Made by a program: the position numbers and the translations under genes
Assembly (NCBI RefSeq): GCF_022138605.1
Contig: NZ_JACBFS010000012.1
Location: 1-35,848 of the forward strand
Source: Xanthobacter sp. NM-25
Lineage (GTDB): Bacteria; Pseudomonadota; Alphaproteobacteria; Rhizobiales; Xanthobacteraceae
Reading direction: 5' to 3'
Length of the DNA: 35,848 nucleotides
Notes under the pieces: generated by a model
The model's input: the letters and a program-made list of their open reading frames with translations, nothing else
Database searches by the model: none
What the model was told of the DNA's origin: nothing
Shown: piece after piece, positions 7,726-15,932 of the stretch
Numbering within the stretch: position 1 is the stretch's first letter
How the letters are laid out: each line of letters starts with the position of its first letter

Positions 7726-9075
7726 ATGAAACCTCCGCGCTCCTCGTCCGCCCCCCGCGCCGCCACCGGCGCCGCCGTTCCCGCTGGCTTCGCCGCCCGT
7801 CGCCTGGCGGTGGATGGCCTCGATCGCATCCTCCACCACAACAGCACCCTGGAAGAGGCGCTGGAGAGCGCCCCGGCGGGGCTCGATCCACGCGACCGGG
7901 CGCTGGCCTATCGCATCGTCGCCACCGCCTTGCGGCGGGCGGGCACCCTGCGCGCCGTGTTCGGACGGCTGATGGCCCGCGGCTTTCCCAAGTCGGCGCC
8001 GCGGCTGGAGGCGGTGCTGCTGGCCGGCGCCACCCAGCTGCTGTTCATGGATGTGCCCGACCACGCCGCCGTCGGCCTGAGCGTCGACATCGCCCGCGCC
8101 GATCGCTCCACCGCCGGCTTTGCCGGCCTGGTGAACGCGGTGCTGCGGCGGATCGCCTCCGACAAGACGGCCGCCCTCGACGGCATCGACCCGTTCACCG
8201 CTGATACGCCGGCATGGCTGCGCAACCGCTGGATCGGCGCCTATGGCGAGGATGGCGCACGGGCGCTCGCCGCCATGCACCAGGCCGAGCCGCCACTCGA
8301 CATCACCGTGAAAGCGGATCCCGCCGCCTGGGCCGAGCGCCTCGCCGGCGAAGTGCTGCCCACCGGCACGGTGCGGGTGCTGCAGGCGGGCCCAGTGCGG
8401 GCGCTGCCCGGCTTCGCCGAGGGCGACTGGTGGGTGCAGGACGCCGCCGCGGCGCTACCGGCGCGGCTGCTCGGGCCGGTCGAGGGCCTCAAGGTGGCCG
8501 ACCTCTGCGCCGCCCCCGGCGGCAAGACCGCCCAATTGGCGGCGGCCGGCGCCACGGTGACGGCGGTGGATCGCTCAGCGGCGCGGCTCAACCGGCTGGA
8601 GGAAAACCTGGCGCGACTCAAGCTGTCGGCGGAGGTGGTGGAGGCGGACACCCTGCAGTTCCAGGGCGGGCCCTATGATGCGGTGCTGCTGGACGCGCCC
8701 TGCTCGGCCACCGGCACCCTGCGCCGGCACCCCGACATTGCCCTCGCCAAGCGGCCCGGCGACATCACCGTTCTGGCGGCGCTGCAGGCCCGGCTGCTGG
8801 ATCATGCGGTGGACCTGCTGAAGCCGGGCGGCCTCATCGTCTATTCCACCTGCTCCCTGGAGCCGGAGGAAGGCGAGCTGCAGATCGCCCAGCTGCTCGC
8901 CCGCCGCCAGGACGTCGCCCGCGTGCCGGTCACCGCCGCCGATGTGGAGGGCATCGCCCCGTTCATAACTCCTCAAGGGGATGTGCGCACTCTTCCCCAT
9001 GACTGGATGCGCGGAGAGGCGGAACGCTCGGGGCTGGACGGCTTCTTCGCGGCCCGCCTCCGGCGCATCGGGTGA
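7726..9075 (+). CDS. rsmB: 16S rRNA (cytosine-C5) methyltransferase, RsmB/NOP2 family
   Basis: The 449-residue protein has the two-part layout of RsmB: an N-terminal NusB-like RNA-binding domain (about residues 20-150, with LDPRDRALAYRIV and GLVNAVLRR) and a C-terminal Rossmann methyltransferase. The SAM-binding motif DLCAAPGGKT is followed by the two catalytic cysteine motifs LDAPCSATGTLRRHPD and VYSTCSLEPEEGE, both intact. It methylates a single cytosine of 16S rRNA in the small subunit. ATG 7726 is preferred because the upstream part of the frame is not family-like, although the ribosome site there is weak. It is followed by two hairpins (9082-9141). Confidence 0.9.
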   Translation: MKPPRSSSAPRAATGAAVPAGFAARRLAVDGLDRILHHNSTLEEALESAPAGLDPRDRALAYRIVATALRRAGTLRAVFGRLMARGFPKSAPRLEAVLLAGATQLLFMDVPDHAAVGLSVDIARADRSTAGFAGLVNAVLRRIASDKTAALDGIDPFTADTPAWLRNRWIGAYGEDGARALAAMHQAEPPLDITVKADPAAWAERLAGEVLPTGTVRVLQAGPVRALPGFAEGDWWVQDAAAALPARLLGPVEGLKVADLCAAPGGKTAQLAAAGATVTAVDRSAARLNRLEENLARLKLSAEVVEADTLQFQGGPYDAVLLDAPCSATGTLRRHPDIALAKRPGDITVLAALQARLLDHAVDLLKPGGLIVYSTCSLEPEEGELQIAQLLARRQDVARVPVTAADVEGIAPFITPQGDVRTLPHDWMRGEAERSGLDGFFAARLRRIG

Positions 9076-9081
9076 CGCAGA

Positions 9082-9141
9082 AACCCCATTTGCACGAATG
9101 GGTTGAAGGGAATACGCCGCGGCCTTGAAGGGCCGGCGGCG
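9082..9141 (+). terminator. Two tandem hairpins downstream of rsmB
   Basis: The first stem (AACCCCATT at 9082-9090 with AATGGGTT at 9097-9104, one bulged base) starts 6 bases after the rsmB stop. The second (CGCCGCGGCC at 9115-9124 with GGCC and GCGGCG at 9131-9141, one bulge) is followed by a C/T-rich stretch. No long T-run is present, so termination is a reasonable but not certain reading. Confidence 0.45.
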
Positions 9142-9232
9142 CCCTCTTCGCCCCCGCGGGAGCGCTGCGACGCCCATCCGGTGATTCGCAGCTGATTCGC
9201 CGTCTGGCGCATCGCGGGAGGGGGAGGCGGTC

Positions 9233-11074
9233 ATGTGGAACGGATTTGCGGCGCGCTTCCATCCTTTCGCGCCCGGCGCCTCGTCGCGCCCGGGGCCCCG
9301 GCTGAGGGGGGCCCAGTTGAAGGGGGCTCACGTGAATCGAGAGAGCCTCGCCGAGCGCCTGCGTCTGGCGGTGGTGGTGAGCCGGCAGTGGCTGCTGGGC
9401 CAGGCCGGCCGCGCCGGCGGCAGCCACCTCGGCCTCGCCTATGTCTCGGTTCCGGTGCCCGAGCGGCTCTTGATCGCGCCCCAGGATCTGCGCACCGGCG
9501 ATGCCACCCAGGCGGCGGAAATCTATGCTGGACGCTTCGCCTTCGCCGGCAAGGTGGTGCAGCTCGATGGCCAGACCGCCTTCGAGCTGGTGCCGCCCTC
9601 GGTGGACTGGGCCGAAGCGCTGCACGGCTTCGGCTGGCTGCGCCACCTGCGCGCCGCCAACACCACCATCGCCCGGGCCAATGCCCGCGCCCTGGTGGGC
9701 GACTGGATGCGCAGCACCGGCACCGCCCGGGCCATCGCCGCCCGTCCTGAGGTCACCGCCCGGCGCATCATCTCCTGGCTCACCCAGGCGACCTTCCTGC
9801 TGCAGGACGCCGAGCTCGATTTCTATCGCCGCTTCACCCGCTCCCTGGCGCGCCAGGTGCGCCAGCTGCGCCGCGAGGCCGACCGCGCGCCCGATGGCTA
9901 TCCGCGCCTGCTGGTGCTGGTGGCGCTCACCACCGCCGGCCTGTGCATGTCCGACCAGGGCCGGCTGCTGAAGGCGGCACAGCGCCGCCTCACCGAGGAG
10001 CTGGATCGGCAGATCCTGCCCGACGGCGGCCCCCTTACCCGCAACCCCGGCATGCTGATCGAGCTGCTGCTGGAACTTCTGCCGCTGCGCCAGGCCTATA
10101 TGGCGCGCAACCAGCCGGCCCCCACCGCGCTGATGAACGCCATCGACCGCATGATGCCCATGCTGCGCTTCTTCCGCCATGGCGATGGCGCCTTCGCGCA
10201 TTTCCATGGCATGGGCTTCACCGCGGCCGACCAGCTGGCCACCATCCTCGCCTTCGACGATGCCCGGGGCGCGCCGGTGGCCAATGCCCCCTATTCCGGC
10301 TACCAGCGGCTCGATGCCAGGGGCGTGGTGGTGATTGCCGATACCGGCCCGCCGCCGCCCCTGCCGGTGAGTTGGGAGGCGCATGCGAGCGCCCTCGCCT
10401 TCGAGCTGTCCTCCGGCCGCAGCCGCATCGTCGTCAATTGCGGCATGCCCAGCGTCAATCGCGAGCAGTGGCGCCAGGTGGCGCGGTCCACCGCCGCCCA
10501 TTCCACAGCCGTGGTGGCCGACACCTCCTCCTGTCAGTTCCTCAAGGGGCCCCAGCTCACCCGACTGATGGGCGTGCCCATCGTCGACGGGCCGAAGCAT
10601 GTGGAGGTGCAGCGCGGCACCCGCAACGAGGCCATCCTGCTGCGCGCCAGCCATGACGGCTATGGCACCGCCTTCGGCGTGATCCACCAGCGCTCGTGGC
10701 GGCTGGCCGCCGAAGGCAACCGGCTGGACGGCGAGGACGTGTTCCGTCCGGCGGAAGGCGCGGTGCTGGAGCCCGCACCGTTCGCCATCCGCTTCCACCT
10801 GCATCCCTCGGTCTCGGTGGAACGGCTCGACGATCCCCACACCGCCCTGCTCAGCCTGCCCACCGGCGAAGCCTGGGCGTTCGCCGCGCCGCATATTCAG
10901 CTCGGCATCGAGGAAAGCGTCTATCTGGCGGCCGCCGGCGGCCCGCGCCGCACCACCCAATTGGTGCTGGCCGGCGACGTGGCGGAGAAGAGCCGGGTCA
11001 TCTGGACCTTCATGCGCACCCGCGAGGCGCATCCCGGCACCACTGGCGGTCTTGGCCGGAGCGGCAGCCGCTGA
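9233..11074 (+). CDS. Heparinase II/III family protein
   Basis: A 613-residue protein. The N-terminal half is alpha-helical, with GFGWLRHL and aromatic/Arg-rich helices as in the alpha/alpha toroid of heparinase II/III proteins; the C-terminal half is beta-rich, with FRHGDGAFAHFHGMG, HASALAFELSSGRSRIVVNCG and SWEAHASALAFE of the heparinase beta-sandwich type. Polysaccharide lyases of this class cleave uronate polymers, but the widespread alphaproteobacterial member beside rsmB/purH has no proven substrate that I know of. I see no clear signal peptide, which is odd for a polysaccharide-active enzyme. ATG 9233 has a strong GGGAGGGGGAGG site; GTG 9332 (with AAGGGGG upstream) is an alternative that removes the poorly conserved first 33 residues. 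Confidence 0.85.
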   Translation: MWNGFAARFHPFAPGASSRPGPRLRGAQLKGAHVNRESLAERLRLAVVVSRQWLLGQAGRAGGSHLGLAYVSVPVPERLLIAPQDLRTGDATQAAEIYAGRFAFAGKVVQLDGQTAFELVPPSVDWAEALHGFGWLRHLRAANTTIARANARALVGDWMRSTGTARAIAARPEVTARRIISWLTQATFLLQDAELDFYRRFTRSLARQVRQLRREADRAPDGYPRLLVLVALTTAGLCMSDQGRLLKAAQRRLTEELDRQILPDGGPLTRNPGMLIELLLELLPLRQAYMARNQPAPTALMNAIDRMMPMLRFFRHGDGAFAHFHGMGFTAADQLATILAFDDARGAPVANAPYSGYQRLDARGVVVIADTGPPPPLPVSWEAHASALAFELSSGRSRIVVNCGMPSVNREQWRQVARSTAAHSTAVVADTSSCQFLKGPQLTRLMGVPIVDGPKHVEVQRGTRNEAILLRASHDGYGTAFGVIHQRSWRLAAEGNRLDGEDVFRPAEGAVLEPAPFAIRFHLHPSVSVERLDDPHTALLSLPTGEAWAFAAPHIQLGIEESVYLAAAGGPRRTTQLVLAGDVAEKSRVIWTFMRTREAHPGTTGGLGRSGSR

Positions 11075-11212
11075 GCGGCGGCCGCGGTGCGAACTGCAGC
11101 CCCGCGCCGGGAGCGCCGCCCTGCGTGCAGGGGTGTCTCCCGCGCTGCGCGCTGGCGAGCGGCGGCCTTTAGTGATAGGCGAGCGGCACTTTCCATCACC
11201 GGAGCCGCCATC

Positions 11213-12802
11213 ATGCCTGCCGATATCCGTCCCGTGACCCGTGCCCTGATCTCGGTGTCGGACAAGACGGGTCTCGTGCCGTTCGCCACCGCCCTCGCCG
11301 GGCATGGGGTGGAGCTGGTCTCCACCGGCGGCACCGCCAAGGCCCTCGCCGACGCCGGCCTGAAGGTGAAGGACGTGTCCGAGCTCACCGGCTTTCCCGA
11401 GATGATGGACGGCCGCGTGAAGACCCTGCACCCCAAGGTGCATGGCGGCATCCTCGCCATCCGGGACGACGCCGGCCACCAGGCCGCCATGGCCGCGCAC
11501 GCCATCGCCCCCATCGATCTCGTGGTGGTGAACCTCTATCCGTTCGAGGCCACCGTCGCCCGCAAGGCCGATTTCGACGAGACCATCGAGAATATCGACA
11601 TCGGCGGCCCCTCCATGATCCGCGGCGCCGCCAAGAACCACGGCGACGTGGCGGTGGTGGTGGACGCGGTGGATTACGAATCCGTCCTGCAGGAGCTCGC
11701 CGCCCATGGCGGCACCACCCTGGCCAACCGCCGGCGCCTCGCCCAGAAGGCTTATGCCCGCACCGCCGCCTATGACGCCGCCATCTCCAACTGGTTCGCC
11801 CGCGAGCTGAAGGAAGAGGCCCCGGCCTATCGGGCCATCGGCGGCAAGCTCATCGAGGCGCTGCGCTACGGCGAGAACCCGCACCAGTCGGCCGCCTTCT
11901 ACGCCTCCGACGAGATCCGTCCCGGCGTCGCCACCGCCCGCCAGGTGCAGGGCAAGCAGCTCTCCTACAACAACATCAACGACACCGACGCCGCCTTCGA
12001 GGCGGTGGCCGAGTTCCATCCCGGCCGCACCGCCGCCGTGGTGATCGTGAAGCACGCCAACCCCTGCGGCGTCGCCGAGGGCGCGAGCCTCCAGGAGGCC
12101 TATCGCAAGGCGCTCGCCTGCGACCCCGTCTCGGCCTTCGGCGGCATCATCGCCGTCAACCGCACCCTGGACGCCGAGGCCGCCCGCGCCATGGTGGAGA
12201 TCTTCACCGAGGTGATCGTTGCCCCCGACGCCACCGAGGAGGCCATCGCCGTGGTGGGCGCCAAGAAGAACCTGCGCCTGCTGCTCACCGGCGGCCTGCC
12301 GGACGTGCGCGCCTCCGGCCTGGTGGTGAAGACGGTGGCCGGCGGCTTCCTGGTGCAGGGCCGCGACAATATGAGCGCCGACGACCTGGAGCTGAAGGTG
12401 GTGACCAAGCGCGCCCCCACCGAGGCCGAACTGACCGACCTGCGGTTCGCCTTCCGGGTGGCCAAGCACGTGAAGTCCAACACCATCATCTATGCCAAGG
12501 ACCTCGCCACCGTGGGCATTGGCGCCGGCCAGATGAGCCGGGTGGATTCCGCCCGCATCGCCGCCCGCAAGGCAGAGGACGCCGCGGCGGCCGCCGGCCT
12601 GGCGGTGCCGCTCACCAAGGGCTCGGTGGTGGCCTCCGACGCCTTCTTCCCGTTCGCCGACGGCCTGATGGCGGCGGTGGAGGCGGGCGCCACGGCGGTG
12701 ATCCAGCCGGGCGGCTCCATGCGCGACGCCGAGGTGATCGCCGCCGCCGACGAAGCCGGCCTTGCCATGGTGTTCACCGGCGTGCGCCACTTCCGGCACT
12801 GA
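11213..12802 (+). CDS. purH: Bifunctional AICAR formyltransferase / IMP cyclohydrolase
   Basis: This 529-residue enzyme performs the last two steps of IMP synthesis. The N-terminal MGS-like cyclohydrolase domain shows ALISVSDKTGL, VSTGGTAK and DGRVKTLHPKVHGG. The C-terminal formyltransferase domain shows LRYGENPHQSAAFY, YNNINDTDAA and VIVKHANPCGVA, the last holding the conserved Lys-His pair. Length is typical. ATG 11213 has GGAG 9 bases upstream; the frame remains open to 11087 but the added residues are not family-like. purA and purH both lie in this window but on opposite strands and not in an operon. It is convergent with the gene ending at 12845. Confidence 0.97.
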   Translation: MPADIRPVTRALISVSDKTGLVPFATALAGHGVELVSTGGTAKALADAGLKVKDVSELTGFPEMMDGRVKTLHPKVHGGILAIRDDAGHQAAMAAHAIAPIDLVVVNLYPFEATVARKADFDETIENIDIGGPSMIRGAAKNHGDVAVVVDAVDYESVLQELAAHGGTTLANRRRLAQKAYARTAAYDAAISNWFARELKEEAPAYRAIGGKLIEALRYGENPHQSAAFYASDEIRPGVATARQVQGKQLSYNNINDTDAAFEAVAEFHPGRTAAVVIVKHANPCGVAEGASLQEAYRKALACDPVSAFGGIIAVNRTLDAEAARAMVEIFTEVIVAPDATEEAIAVVGAKKNLRLLLTGGLPDVRASGLVVKTVAGGFLVQGRDNMSADDLELKVVTKRAPTEAELTDLRFAFRVAKHVKSNTIIYAKDLATVGIGAGQMSRVDSARIAARKAEDAAAAAGLAVPLTKGSVVASDAFFPFADGLMAAVEAGATAVIQPGGSMRDAEVIAAADEAGLAMVFTGVRHFRH

Positions 12803-12844
12803 GCCCTTCGGCCCGGTTCCGGCCGGGGCCACGCTCAGCCATGC

Positions 12845-13699
12845 TCAGCCGCGCAGCAGCTCGTTGATGAGCTTGCGCTTGAGGTAGTTGGGGGCCTCGA
12901 AGGCGAAGGTCTCGAAATCGCGGTAGGCGGCGATCTGCGGGCGGATCTCCGCCGCCGTCGCCGGCCGCAGCGCGTCCCCTCCGGCCGGGCGGAAGGCTTC
13001 CAGGATCATGCGGAAGCGGTCGCGGCCGAGCTTGGCGGTCAGCGCCTCGCCATAGAGCCGGGCGCTCTCGGCGGTGCGCATGTGCAGCCCCACGCCATCC
13101 TGAAAGAACAGGCCCACGTCCTTGGGCAGCCAGCTGTCGATCCAGTCGGCGAACGGGGCGGCGCCGATGTTGCTGTTGTCATAGGCGCTCACCCACAGGG
13201 GGCGCGGCAGGGCGGCCAGAAGGGGCCCCATCTTGGGGGCGTCCATCCAGGTGGGGTCAGCCTCCACCGGGAAGTAAAAGCCATCGGCCCGGAACGGCAG
13301 CGGCCGGCGGGCGATGTTCGCCGACAGCTCCACCAGCGCCGCCACGTTGCGCCGCGCCTCCGGCTCGTTGCTCATGCTGGCGAGGCCGACGATGATGGAG
13401 CGGGCCCACGGCTCACGGGCGATGCGCTCCCAGTTGGGCGGGTCCTCGATGGTCTGCACGCCGAGGCCGGGGACGAAGGCGGTGCCGTTCACCACGATCC
13501 ACTGCAGCAGCAACGCATGCACCCCCAGCCGCTCCCATTCCCCATAGGGGTCGAGGGAGCCGTCGTAGAGCTGCCAGACGATGCCGTCGATCAGCCCCTT
13601 GGGCGGCGGCGCCTCGCGGTTCAGCAGCCGGTCGAGGCCGAGCAGGCCGAGGGCACCGGCAGCGCCTCCCGCGACCATGAGGGCTGTGCGTCGATCCAT
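12845..13699 (-). CDS. Exported hypothetical protein, possible TIM-barrel glycan hydrolase
   Basis: The product has 284 residues. It begins MDRRTALMVAGGAAGALGLL, a twin-arginine-like or lipid-free signal anchor, followed by a Pro-rich linker. The mature part alternates hydrophobic strands and helices (IDGIVWQLYDG, GVHALLLQWIVVNG, SIIVGLASM, ADGFYFPVEADPTW, PLWVSAYDNSN, DVGLFFQDGVG, MILEAFRP), the rhythm of a (beta/alpha)8 barrel. FYFPVEADPTW, SAYDN and QDGVG carry acidic residues near strand ends, as in glycoside hydrolases; I cannot name the family (DUF4434-like is a guess). It is last in the wecB/bcsB-like/nfrB-like cluster, separated from it by a terminator-like hairpin. The context suggests it trims or cuts the exported glycan. 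GAGAGG upstream supports ATG 13699. Confidence 0.7.
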   Translation of the reverse strand: MDRRTALMVAGGAAGALGLLGLDRLLNREAPPPKGLIDGIVWQLYDGSLDPYGEWERLGVHALLLQWIVVNGTAFVPGLGVQTIEDPPNWERIAREPWARSIIVGLASMSNEPEARRNVAALVELSANIARRPLPFRADGFYFPVEADPTWMDAPKMGPLLAALPRPLWVSAYDNSNIGAAPFADWIDSWLPKDVGLFFQDGVGLHMRTAESARLYGEALTAKLGRDRFRMILEAFRPAGGDALRPATAAEIRPQIAAYRDFETFAFEAPNYLKRKLINELLRG

Positions 13700-13733
13700 G
13701 GCATCCTCTCGCGGCGATGCTCGTATAAGGAAA

Positions 13734-13756
13734 CGGCGGCCGGAGACCGGCCGCCG
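13734..13756 (-). terminator. Hairpin between the glycosyltransferase and the downstream hydrolase
   Basis: A perfect 10-bp stem (CGGCGGCCGG, AGA loop, CCGGCCGCCG) is followed on the minus strand by TTTCCTTAT. It sits 48 bases after the glycosyltransferase stop and 35 bases before the next start. It would lower, or stop, transcription into the last gene of the cluster. Confidence 0.6.
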
Positions 13757-13803
13757 ATGAGGTGTTCAGGAAACGCACCGGACGGCGCACCGCCCGGCGC
13801 CGG

Positions 13804-15912
13804 TCACGCCGGCATCAGCATGAGACGGCGCTGCTGTTCCTTCATGGTCTCGGCCAGCGCCTCGGAGGTGACGATGCCGCAGCGGACCAGATACTCGCCG
13901 ATCCGCCCGTCCACGTCCGGGCGATAGTGCTCCATGGCGGACTCGAACGCCTCGCGGCGCATCAGGCCCTTTTCCAGCAGCAGGTCGCCCAGCAGCGGCG
14001 GCGAGCTTGCGCCCTCGAAGCCGCGGCCGGTGCCGGCCACCAGTCTCAGGCCGTCGTTGATCTCGCTCTCGCGGGCGATGCGTTGCAGCGGCAGGTCGCC
14101 GGTGGCCACCCGCACGTCCTCCAGCGCCTTGTCGCCCAGCGGCGAGGACACCGCCACCACCAGCCGGCCCGACACGTCGCGGCCGATGGGGATGACCCGG
14201 CGGCGGACCATCACGTCCAGCGGCAGCAGGTCGCGGAACTCACGGACCAGATGCTCGGTGACGTGGGTCCGCGGCAGGTTGGCCTGATAGGCGATGGCTT
14301 CCGCCAGCGTCTCCTCGTCCAGCCAGCCGCGCGAGATGAGGATGCGGCCGAGCGGCTGCTGCTGGCCGCTCTGCAGCGCCAGTGCCTCGTCGAGATGCTC
14401 GGGCAGCACCGCCTGCCACATCAGCAGCAGCTCGCCGAGCCGCTGGCGCCGATGGGCGAAGGCCTCGCTTTCCGGGAAGTCGTGCATGGTCTTGTCCCAG
14501 ACGATGCGCCGACCGAGGAAAATGTGGCCGAGGAACAGCTTCCACGCCCGCAGGGTGGCCGCGAAGTTGACGAAGTTCCCCATCACCACCCGCGGCACCG
14601 ACATCACCCCCTGTTCCCAGCCATAGATGGCCGAGACGAAGTAGAAGCGCTGTGCCAGCCGCAGGGCGAAGGCGACGGCGTTGGCCGCCAGCACCGCCAA
14701 CAGCCAGCCTTCCGTCGCGAAGATGGACGGATAGCGCTGGGGAATGAAGCCCAGCGCGCTGCCGAAGTAGATCACCAGGAACAGCACCGCGAGCACGTAG
14801 GCGAGCACCGTCACGATGGAGGTGACCACGCCCTTGCGATCGCGCAGCAGGAAGTACTTGTTGGCGAGCGACCCGCGCCAGCCCATGTACTGCCAGCCCT
14901 GGAAGGCGATGCCCAGGGCCCACCGCGCCTTCTGCCGGTAGGAGGTGCGGAAGGTATCGGGAAAGAACTCACGCACGCACAGCGGCATGGACAGGCGCAT
15001 TTCCTTTTCCGGGCCGAAGCCGAAGAAGGTCTCGCGCTTCACCCGGTATTCCACCGGGAACCGGGCGATGATGGCCTGCATGCCGGCGGCGGAGAGACGG
15101 GCGCTGATGTCGTAATCCTCGGTCAGGCTGCCGGTGTTGAACACCTCGCCCTCGCTGTTGAGGTAGAGCACGGCGCGGCGGGAGAAACAGGTTCCCACCC
15201 CCGCCGAGGGCACCGAGCCGGCGACGCTTTCGCGCACCACCAGATCCTTGGCATGCCACTCGGCGAACTCGTCCATATAGATGCCGGCCACCATCTCCGA
15301 CCAATGGCGTTCCAGCGACACCACCGGCACCTGCACCAGATCCTTGCGGGGCAGCAGGTAGTTGAAGAAGCGCAGCTCGAGCGGATGCAGCACATCCTCG
15401 CTGTCGTGCAGGATGAGGCCGGCGAACTCGGTGCCGGTCATCTGCTCGTGCTGGAAGATGGCGCGCACCACCGCGTTGAGGCAGTCGGCCTTGTTGGTGG
15501 GGCCGGGGTTGCGCAGCTCCACACGCACCAGCTGCTTGTAGCGCCGGCGCATGCGCTCCACCTCGGCGATGGTGTCGGGATCGTTGGGATAGGTCCCAAC
15601 GAAGATCATGTAGCGCCGGTAATCGAGAACACTGACCATGTTCTCGATCATGGCCGCGATCACATCGGATTCCTGCCAGGCGGGGATCATGATGGCGAGC
15701 GGCTGCTCGTCCTTCTGATACAGCGCCTGGACCGAAAGCGGACGGATGAACGGTTCGACCACGAACCGCCGGTAGATCCGCCGCGTCCAGTACCACGCAT
15801 CGACGAACAGGTCGTCGAGCGAGGACAGGAGGATGAGGACCGCCACCACCGCCGACGAATATTCGATGATGCGAATAACGTCGGCCAACAGGAAGGGCCA
15901 ATAGAGGGACAT
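13804..15912 (-). CDS. NfrB-like family 2 glycosyltransferase with C-terminal MshEN domains
   Basis: A 702-residue inner-membrane protein. N-terminal membrane segments (about 5-32) lead into a family 2 glycosyltransferase domain (about 70-340) with LAIMIPAWQES, FVGTYPNDPDT, GPTNKADCLN, LHDSED (169-173), VPSAGVGTCFSRRA, the TED motif (264-266) and QKARW (327-331), all as in processive synthases. Several blocks closely match E. coli NfrB as I remember it. Further membrane spans lie at about 362-390 and 402-425. Residues 491-514 and 520-543 are two 24-residue MshEN motifs (R/P-LG-x2-L/I-...-Q) joined by a 5-residue spacer, the known c-di-GMP-binding arrangement; a second, degenerate pair lies at 640-693. 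I infer a glycan synthase switched on by c-di-GMP. It begins 20 bases after the BcsB-like gene. Confidence 0.85.
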   Translation of the reverse strand: MSLYWPFLLADVIRIIEYSSAVVAVLILLSSLDDLFVDAWYWTRRIYRRFVVEPFIRPLSVQALYQKDEQPLAIMIPAWQESDVIAAMIENMVSVLDYRRYMIFVGTYPNDPDTIAEVERMRRRYKQLVRVELRNPGPTNKADCLNAVVRAIFQHEQMTGTEFAGLILHDSEDVLHPLELRFFNYLLPRKDLVQVPVVSLERHWSEMVAGIYMDEFAEWHAKDLVVRESVAGSVPSAGVGTCFSRRAVLYLNSEGEVFNTGSLTEDYDISARLSAAGMQAIIARFPVEYRVKRETFFGFGPEKEMRLSMPLCVREFFPDTFRTSYRQKARWALGIAFQGWQYMGWRGSLANKYFLLRDRKGVVTSIVTVLAYVLAVLFLVIYFGSALGFIPQRYPSIFATEGWLLAVLAANAVAFALRLAQRFYFVSAIYGWEQGVMSVPRVVMGNFVNFAATLRAWKLFLGHIFLGRRIVWDKTMHDFPESEAFAHRRQRLGELLLMWQAVLPEHLDEALALQSGQQQPLGRILISRGWLDEETLAEAIAYQANLPRTHVTEHLVREFRDLLPLDVMVRRRVIPIGRDVSGRLVVAVSSPLGDKALEDVRVATGDLPLQRIARESEINDGLRLVAGTGRGFEGASSPPLLGDLLLEKGLMRREAFESAMEHYRPDVDGRIGEYLVRCGIVTSEALAETMKEQQRRLMLMPA

Positions 15913-15932
15913 GGTGGCAGTCCTCCGAGGGC

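Noticed and set aside
8963..12832. 1289-residue open frame on the minus strand opposite rsmB, the heparinase-like gene and purH
   Set aside because: It runs antisense to three clear genes and has the Gly/His/Ala-rich composition of a GC-rich shadow frame, with no domain motif.
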